From the NCBI GenBank assembly GCA_001179505.1, contig CDMY01000298.1, forward strand, positions 57,654 to 121,653: a stretch of 64,000 bases of DNA. The letters run 5' to 3'. Of this stretch, positions 57,773 to 64,000 are shown one piece after another (within the stretch, counting starts at the first letter, position 1; the number at the start of each line of letters is the position of its first letter). The stretch comes from Vitrella brassicaformis. Its lineage: Eukaryota > Sar > Vitrellaceae. The translations under genes and the position numbers were made by a program. The notes under the pieces are model-generated. The model saw nothing but the letters and a program-made list of their open reading frames with translations, searched no databases and had not been told where the DNA came from.

Positions 57773-60700
57773 TCAATAGGGGGCCGCTCGATACGAGCCA
57801 TCACTAATACCACCCCAGTAGTGCTGATTGCTGTCCCTCTGTGGTCCATAGCACGATGCTGCTGCTGCTGCCGCCGCCGCTGCTGCGGGTGAAGGCAGCA
57901 GCGGCGGCAGTAGAGTGGGTGTGTGTTGGTGTAGATGGGGGGAATGATGGTTGGGGTGAGTCAACGGGCGGGCGCTGGCCACCATCACAGACACAGACAG
58001 GACAGAGACAGACAGCACGGAGTGGGTCGCGTGGCGCCGCACATTCATGTAGTCAGCTTGTCTCCTTCCTCACTCACCTGGGACAAGCACCTGTGGCCAC
58101 TTGTGGGTGTGTTGGGCCGTGGCCACCTGGCACACACACCCACACCACACCGACACACACATAAGACATACCAACACAACGCGACATCAAGAGATACTCT
58201 ACGTACCTGGATTGCCTCCCCCTATGGGTTTGGGGGCGTCCATCGAATGGCCAGCCCCACCCGCCTTGACGCCACCAGGAACGGCCACCTTGCACTGAAC
58301 CTGACACACACGAAATGTCCCCGTCTGTCTGTTGAGAGAGGGAGCGAAAGACCAAACAGACGCAGCGTCTGACCTGCTTGCAATTGATCCAGTGCGACTG
58401 CTGGCTGAGCACCCTCTGCATGGTAGACTTTTCATGGAATACGACGAAGCCAAATCCCCGCGGACGGCCTGAACACACACACACACACGGACACACACGG
58501 ACACACACGGACACACACACACACACATACACACAGAGAGAGAGAGAGAGAGAGTCAGCACCAACCAGTGTGGCTGTGGCTGTGGCTCTCGCACACCGAC
58601 CGGTAATTGGGTCCGTGACGAGAAACGCATTGCGCACGGGGCCATAGTTCGCAAAGTACGCACGGAATTGGGCTGAAAGAATGAACGAAGACAACGACAG
58701 AGACAGATGGATGAGTCGCTGCCCACCCACCACTCCCGCGGGCCCTCTTACCCGCTGTGAGTCCGTGCGGCAGTCCGCCGACAAACATCTTGTTGTTGTT
58801 GGCCTCCTCACCAGATGAAGATGCAGCAGGGGCCGCGACTGCATCCATCGTCTGAGCGAGCGTGACCCACTGATGGGGCGGAGAAAGTGATTCGCTTTGC
58901 CGGGACAGTGCGCTGCCGGCTCCAGCGAGCTGGCCCAAACTGTGCATACACACGCCCGAAGTACAGTACACCTAACTCGTCCATTACACACTCACTTGGG
59001 TGGTGGTGGCTGCTCGTGGAAGCCGTTGGTGAAGGAAGGCGGATGTGGTACTTGTAGCTGGCTCGTGTTGCCTCCTGCTGCTACTACTGCTGCTGCTGCC
59101 GCCGCTGGAGGGGTTGGAGATGAGAACATGGCCGCGCCCGGCGATTCAGGTGGTGCCGGTGGTGGGTAGTTCGGTGGACCACCTGCACATGGGACGGACC
59201 ACCCGCACCACACGCGCCAAAAATGAGTGGTTGTCGACGCTCTATGGGTTATATAAATCGGCTTCCCATCTACTCACCGACGGGAGCAGCAGGCGGCGGC
59301 GGGTACCCGAAGATGGGCTGAGTGCCATAGCTAGGATGGCCATGTGGGTGTGGGTACGGCTGCACTTGGGCGTGGCTGTCGTCTGCCGGTGCTGCAGGGG
59401 GCGATGAGGGCGGGGGAGGGGGCGGGCCGTCTGAACGAACGAGGCACACCAAACACACTGTGACAATCCGCCGGCTGGTGCGTGTGTGAGTGCCCTTTTG
59501 CGCACCTTGATTTGGGTCATCTTGGTCTTGCTCAGGCTCCTCGGTGGGCTCCTCCTTGGTAGGAATGGGCACCCACACCAAGCCCTGCACGTGCACAAGA
59601 CACGCACACACGTATTCGGCTGAGTGAGTGAGTGAGTGAGTGAGGGCGTCGGTTACCCTTTGGTTGTCGTAGATGTGTTTGAGCCAGTTGCAGAGGTCGA
59701 TCGCCTGCCCCAGGTTGCCGAGGTATTCGGTGTTGATTTGACTCGCCGTCTTGCCACTCATCTGGTGCAGATGATATCCCTTGAGCCCACTCTGAGGAAT
59801 CGTATACATACAAAGACATCCATTCATCGACCACCCCCCCTGTCTGTCTGTTTCTGTGTCTGCCTGTCTGCCCCCACATACCTTTTTGACGATCTGCAGC
59901 ACGCTTCTTGCCAGCTCGCTCTCATCCCGCTCCAGCGCTTCAACCAGCTGCTGGTGGTCGAGGTTGACCAGCTGACGCTCCACACACCCAACAGGCTTCT
60001 TCTGCGGCTGCCGACCAGCTCTGGCCTTGGGGGCACCTTGCTGCTGTTGGTTGGCACCCCCACCACCCCTGGCGGCCTCTGCGCCGCCCTCAGTCTTGAC
60101 GCGGACACCGACACGAGCAGCGGCCGCCAGCCCTCCCTGCCCCCCTCCTTGGCCTGGCCGGTTACCGCCCGGTTGCTCTCCGCCATCCCTGGTCGACACA
60201 GCGGCCGCCTGGGGCGGCTCGGCCCCACCGCCCCTCTCCTCAGTCGGCTGCTGCTGCTGCTGGCCGTCATCGATGACGACTGGCTCTCGCTGCTGCTGAT
60301 TGCAACCTTCACCAGCAGCAGCCGACCCACGTGAGGCGCCCGAGCCTCCGTTGCCAGGCGGACGGCTCGATGGTGCCGGCGGTGTGGGTGACGCGGGTGG
60401 TGGTAGTGGTGCTCCTGCGGCGGCAGCATGTGCTTGTGCGGGGGACTCAGATGGGTGTCGTTTCACTCGTTTCTTGGGTGGTGATTTGGGTAGCGGGCGG
60501 CTGTCCCTGTCCCTGTCCCTGTCCTTGTCCTTGTCCTTGTCTTTCTTCTTGCCGCCCTCCTTGTCCTTGTCCCTGTCTTTCTTGTTCTTCTTCTGTTTGC
60601 CGTTCTTCTTAATTGACATGCCCGCCCTGACGTCCTCCTTCAAACTTTCCCCCGGTGACGATGCCACATCGCTGTCAGGGGGCACATGCTTGCGCTTCTT

Positions 60701-62832
60701 GCCCCTCGTCCTTGGACTCGCAGCGGCGGCCGGCGCCTCCTGCTCGCCTTCCCTCTCGTCTTCCTCGAGAACGTTGATGTGATGACGCCTGCCTTTCCGC
60801 TCTGCAATACTGCTGCTCGCCCGGTCCAGGACAGAGCGGGGGGATGAGCCCGGCAGGGCGGCCGCGGCTGGGGGGCCGGCCTTGGCCAATGACGGACGCG
60901 CAACAGTGGTAGCAGCAGCGGCGGTGGCAGCAGCTGGTGGCGGTGCGACATGGGGAGGGCGATGCGGCTGTGCAGCCGAGTGCGCCGGGGGCCGCACACC
61001 TGACGGAAATGGCAACACGACAAGGCATGAAGGACGCCCCGACACGTACACTCGTTGACTCATTTTCACCTGGGTGGATGAATGGCCCGTTGTGACTCCC
61101 TGGCGGCAGTGGGGGGCCGCCGTGATCTGTCCGCACCATACATTCATCGAGACGAGTACGGGTGTCTTTGAGGCCAGCTATCTGTTCGTGTGTCCAAGCG
61201 CACCGTAGAAGTATGGTGGCGGTGGCCAGAACGGGGGAGGCTGATGGCCGTAGGGCCACATGGGAGGGAAGGGCGGCCCATTCGCGGCAGCACCCGCCAT
61301 CGCATGCTCGTCCTCTTGCTGCTGCTCCCCGTCGCCCATCTCCTCAGCCACTGCATCCACCCGATGCATCAGTACAGAAGCCGTCATTGCGTTGCTCCAC
61401 AGGCTCACTGACTGACCTGCTGCTGGAACCGACGATCGCCTGGCGCCGTTGGCTTTGGCCGTCGTCTTCGGCTTCGCCTTGGCGACTGCGACACACGCAC
61501 AGACACGCACACAACCGGAGTTGGCCAAAACTCTGCCGGCCATGCGCTCCGGTGTGTGTATGGAAGCCAGCCGGCCAGCCAGCAAGTCACTTACTGCGCT
61601 TGACGAACACTCTCGTGCCATCCTCCCCTGTGGTGAACTCATCGCGGTTGTTGTCGGGAGGGCCCTTGAGCGCCTCCTTGGCCTTCTCCCGGAGCGGAAC
61701 GAAGGTCCAGCCCATGCGGCTGTTCCTCTTGTTTGCCGGGCGGCTCACGTCGTCTCGCAGGTAGTAGCCCTCGCCCTTGCTGTCGGCAAAGGGGCCGATG
61801 GTGACGGTCACAGTGTCTTGGTAGGGGCCTTGGTGGGGGTGGGTGAAGGCGGGCTGCACGTTTGGGTGGGACTGGCGGAGGAGGGCGAAGTAGCTTGTAT
61901 GGTAGTTGGTTGCGACTTCCTCGTAGTGCTGTCTGCAGGAGGCGCAGAGGTCGCCATCTGCCTGACCCCCTGCAGCAGCAGCGGCCGGTGCAGCAGCGGC
62001 TGGCGAGGCTGGTGTGTCATCCGGCTGCTGCTCCTCGATGGCGAGCTCTCGATGCTCAGCCAGATCTGCATGACAGACACATAAGTCCACCATGAACCAC
62101 ACAAGACACGTCTGTCTGCGATCATGGGCATACAGTGAATACCATTTTCTCGGCCGGGTGTGTATTTTTCATCATCGCCGTCGCCACCGTGCCGCGCCTT
62201 CTTGCGGGCGGCAGGGACGGCGCGGCTGTCTTCACCCTCACCCTGGACATCCTCCTCCTCATCATCGTCGTCCTCATCGCTCACTGAAGGAATGAAGGGA
62301 CCAAACAACAACATCCCTTAGACATTCACGTGATGTGATGCGTGTGAGGGCCGGCTTCGGTGCAGCTTACCGCTTTCGCCGGAGAGGTCAGACTCTGCTG
62401 CCGCGGCAGCGGCAGCGGCGACCCCTGCAGCCCACCAAGCAGCCGTCCCCCGACACCCACCCGCCCCACCGCTCTCGACCCCCTGACCTCCACCAGAGGG
62501 ACCGCCAGACTCGATGGCGCCGCCAGGGGCGGGGGACGGCTGGTTGGTGGGCTGCGAGGAGTGCTGTGGGGGTGGTGACGGTCCAGCGACGGCTGGCGAT
62601 GGGCTGCCGTGTGGCTGCGGTGTCTGTGGTGCGGTGGATGCCATTCGCCCTGGGCCTCGTGTGGCCGTCCTGGTGAGCTCACGCTTGACGTCACTGGCAC
62701 CTGCTGACAGCACACAGGAGCCACAGAGAGTGTGGCACATTCATGTGTTTGTGTGAGTCTGCGGACGGATCTTTTCGCATGCGGTGTACCTGATGACGCG
62801 ACTGGTCTTGGCGCGTCGCCCCGACTGCTCAT
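57773..62832 (-). CDS. large RRM-containing protein with Lys/Asp-Arg repeats (intact inverted paralogue)
   Basis: Eighteen exons join to 1209 residues: 62832-62790, 62700-62371, 62283-62143, 62065-61595, 61485-61417, 61350-61204, 61126-61070, 60999-59882, 59791-59657, 59584-59506, 59430-59278, 59182-58996, 58939-58752, 58672-58601, 58468-58374, 58300-58207, 58126-58078, 57974-57773. Residues 172-328 hold a Cys motif (LCASCRQHYEEVATNYH) and a compact domain with VTVTIGPFADSKGEGYYL. Exon 8 has a charged repeat (KKKDKDKDKDRDRDRD), polyQ, and the conserved module QLVNLDHQQLVEALERDESE followed by SGLKGYHLHQMSGKTASQIN. Residues about 1026-1104 form an RRM with RNP2 KMFVGGLP and RNP1 RGFGFVVF, closest in style to Musashi/hnRNP RRMs. 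Pro/Ala-rich segments flank it. A nuclear RNA-processing role is likely from domains. The RRM part could be a separate gene starting in exon 12 or 13, but phases join throughout. Confidence 0.83.
60478..60604 (-). repeat. coding repeat for Lys-Asp then Arg-Asp dipeptides
   Basis: On the plus strand this is a run of CCCTGT and CCTTGT hexamers; read on the minus strand it encodes alternating Lys-Asp and Arg-Asp pairs with Lys-rich flanks in exon 8 of the gene at 57773-62832. Such mixed-charge tracts often act in nuclear-speckle targeting, which fits an RNA-processing protein. Confidence 0.9.
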
Positions 62833-63152
62833 AGTGGTCAGGTCTGCCCCTTCAGGCCTTCAGCTGGACGAGCCCGGGGTTCATAGCTTCGTCAATCGGG
62901 TGGCGCCAACGAGGCAAAGAATCGACGGCAATGGCAAGACCCGCACACCCTCGTCAAAAGAGAGACCAACACGGCCGCCACTGGCCCCTTTCCTCAGGCA
63001 CGCTTGGTTTCAAGCTCGCAGAATAGCGATCGCCGTCGTCAGCCGTCAAGAGAGCACGTTTTGGAGATAGATCTGATCCACGACCCTCTGCATCGTCTGG
63101 ATCACAAGCCTTCGGTCCTCTCATCCCATCATCCCACCTTCGCCACGCACTC
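62833..63152. promoter_or_regulatory. divergent intergenic region (320 bp)
   Basis: Separates the start codons of the minus-strand RRM gene and the plus-strand membrane-protein gene; presumably carries both promoters. No clear core element seen. Confidence 0.4.
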
Positions 63153-63475
63153 ATGTCGTGGGTGGCGTACGGTGCGGAGCTGCTGCTCGCAGAGCCAAAG
63201 GGCAAGCAGGCGCCTGCCCCGGCGCCGATCCCACCGCCCGAGAGCGGCGGGGGAGAGGAGGGGAAGGGCGGGTTCATCAACAACGACGACGACGCCATCT
63301 ATGTGGTGTATGCGGAGATTGCACTGTTCCTGCTGGTGGCCTTCCTCAACATGCAGCTCCTCTCGATTTTCCGCGTGAGTCCCTCGAGGGATCAGGGGCA
63401 ACCTGTGTCTCTCACGGGCGGCAAGACACGCAACTTCTTCGTTTCACTGCTGTTTCTCGCCAACTTCTGTGAGCA

Positions 63476-63507
<32 letters not shown>

Positions 63508-64000
63508 TTGGTGGGCATGCTCCTGATTTGTGGGTGTGTTCTTTGTCTCTCTGTGCAGTTCGTGCGTTTTCGCTGGGTCTTCAGCTGGTGTTGATGAGCA
63601 GCATCTCGCAGGCGTCGCTGATGACGTGGTTCACCTACCTGTTCCGCTCCCTGCCCTCGCTGATCTTCCTCTCGACCTACTCGGTGCTCATCTACTTCTG
63701 GGCGCAGGTCTACCAGGCGGCCACCCTCGTCTCCACACCCCTCCTGCGGCCGACCTTCATATTTGTCAACATCGCCGTCTACTGCATCTATGCCGTCATC
63801 ACGGTGCTGACGCTGCTGCTGCACGCGTATGAGGAGTATCGCACCTACAGCATATTCCTCATCGGCGTCATCTACCTTGCCGTGTCGGTCGGATTCTTCG
63901 TCTACGGAATGAAGGTCAGTCTGTCTGTTACTCACGGAGGGAGGGAGGGAGGATTGTGTGTGTGGGTGGCGTGGCACCATGGCCTTTTTCTGTCTGTCTG
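63153..64000 (+). CDS. THH1/TOM1/TOM3-like multi-pass membrane protein, 3' end outside window
   Basis: Exons 63153-63468 and 63559-63914 join in phase 0 to a further exon beyond the window. After a Pro/Gly-rich start the protein shows a hydrophobic helix (YVVYAEIALFLLVAFLNMQL), then KTRNFFVSLLFLANF, FRAFSLGLQLVLMSS, LPSLIFLSTYSVLIYFWAQV, RPTFIFVNIAVYCIYAVITV and IFLIGVIYLAVSVGFFVYGM, at least six membrane segments. The RAFSLGL, STYSVLIYFWAQVY and FIFVNIAVY pattern resembles the THH1/TOM1/TOM3 family, plant and alga tonoplast-type membrane proteins. The first intron is a multiple of three and contains a long CA run. A GTGAGT inside exon 1 (63374) is a possible extra donor that I did not use because the frame stays open across it. 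Confidence 0.75.
63478..63502. repeat. CA dinucleotide run
   Basis: About twelve CA units in the first intron of the membrane-protein gene starting at 63153. Confidence 0.95.

Overview
The window is intron-dense, GC-rich nuclear DNA from a eukaryote. Genes have many short exons. Most introns are 55-100 nt GT-AG introns, with two apparent GC-AG cases. The proteins carry polyQ, polyA and Pro/Gly-rich tracts, and the spacers are built from tetranucleotide repeats (CATC/GATG, GTGA/TCAC, GACA/TGTC) and TG runs. Family content and style fit an alveolate alga of the chromerid type, such as Vitrella; that assignment is inference, not a database result. Exon models were built by hand by requiring GT/AG (or GC/AG) borders and continuous reading phase; most genes close perfectly in phase from start to stop. 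|| Layout. 1-3945: repeat-rich spacer. 3946-6881 (-): CELF/Bruno-type RNA-binding protein with a WW domain between RRM2 and RRM3. 7134-10488 (+): unknown acidic protein with an F-box-like N-terminus; a 300-N assembly gap lies in its first intron. 12176-13698 (-): unknown F-box-like protein with an acidic tail. 14409-22122 (-): 22-exon gene for a 1844-residue protein of unknown function with a helical C-terminus. Its ATG lies only 23 bp from that of the divergent NSE2/MMS21 SUMO-ligase gene (22146-23177, +). 24740-27039 (-): coiled-coil, possibly membrane-anchored protein. 27489-29164 (+): membrane-anchored ATP-grasp-like protein of the Cj0069 type. 29709-31512 (-): GPN3 GTPase. || 31.9-43 kb is an accessory block of decayed and duplicated genes. 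It holds a broken coiled-coil gene, a truncated kinase-like pseudogene (34.0-36.8 kb), a coiled-coil/TLDc gene with an in-frame TGA (37.2-38.7 kb), and the full-length kinase-like gene (39.7-42.2 kb) of which the pseudogene is a cousin. Next come a secretory-signal-bearing unknown (45090-47248, -) and the diflavin reductase NDOR1/Tah18 (47540-50390, -). ||  50.6-62.8 kb holds an inverted pair of related genes. The minus-strand copy (57773-62832) is intact and ends in an RRM. The plus-strand copy has a broken 5' half (50611-52389) and a still-open 3' half (52398-55439) that ends in an RS domain plus RRM-like domain. The window closes in a THH1/TOM1/TOM3-like multi-pass membrane protein (63153 onward, +). 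|| Functionally the recognised genes are housekeeping: mRNA processing (CELF, RS and RRM proteins), SMC5/6-linked SUMO ligation (NSE2), RNA polymerase II assembly (GPN3) and cytosolic Fe-S assembly (NDOR1). The novelty lies in the duplicated accessory families and in how individual copies are breaking or changing domain content.
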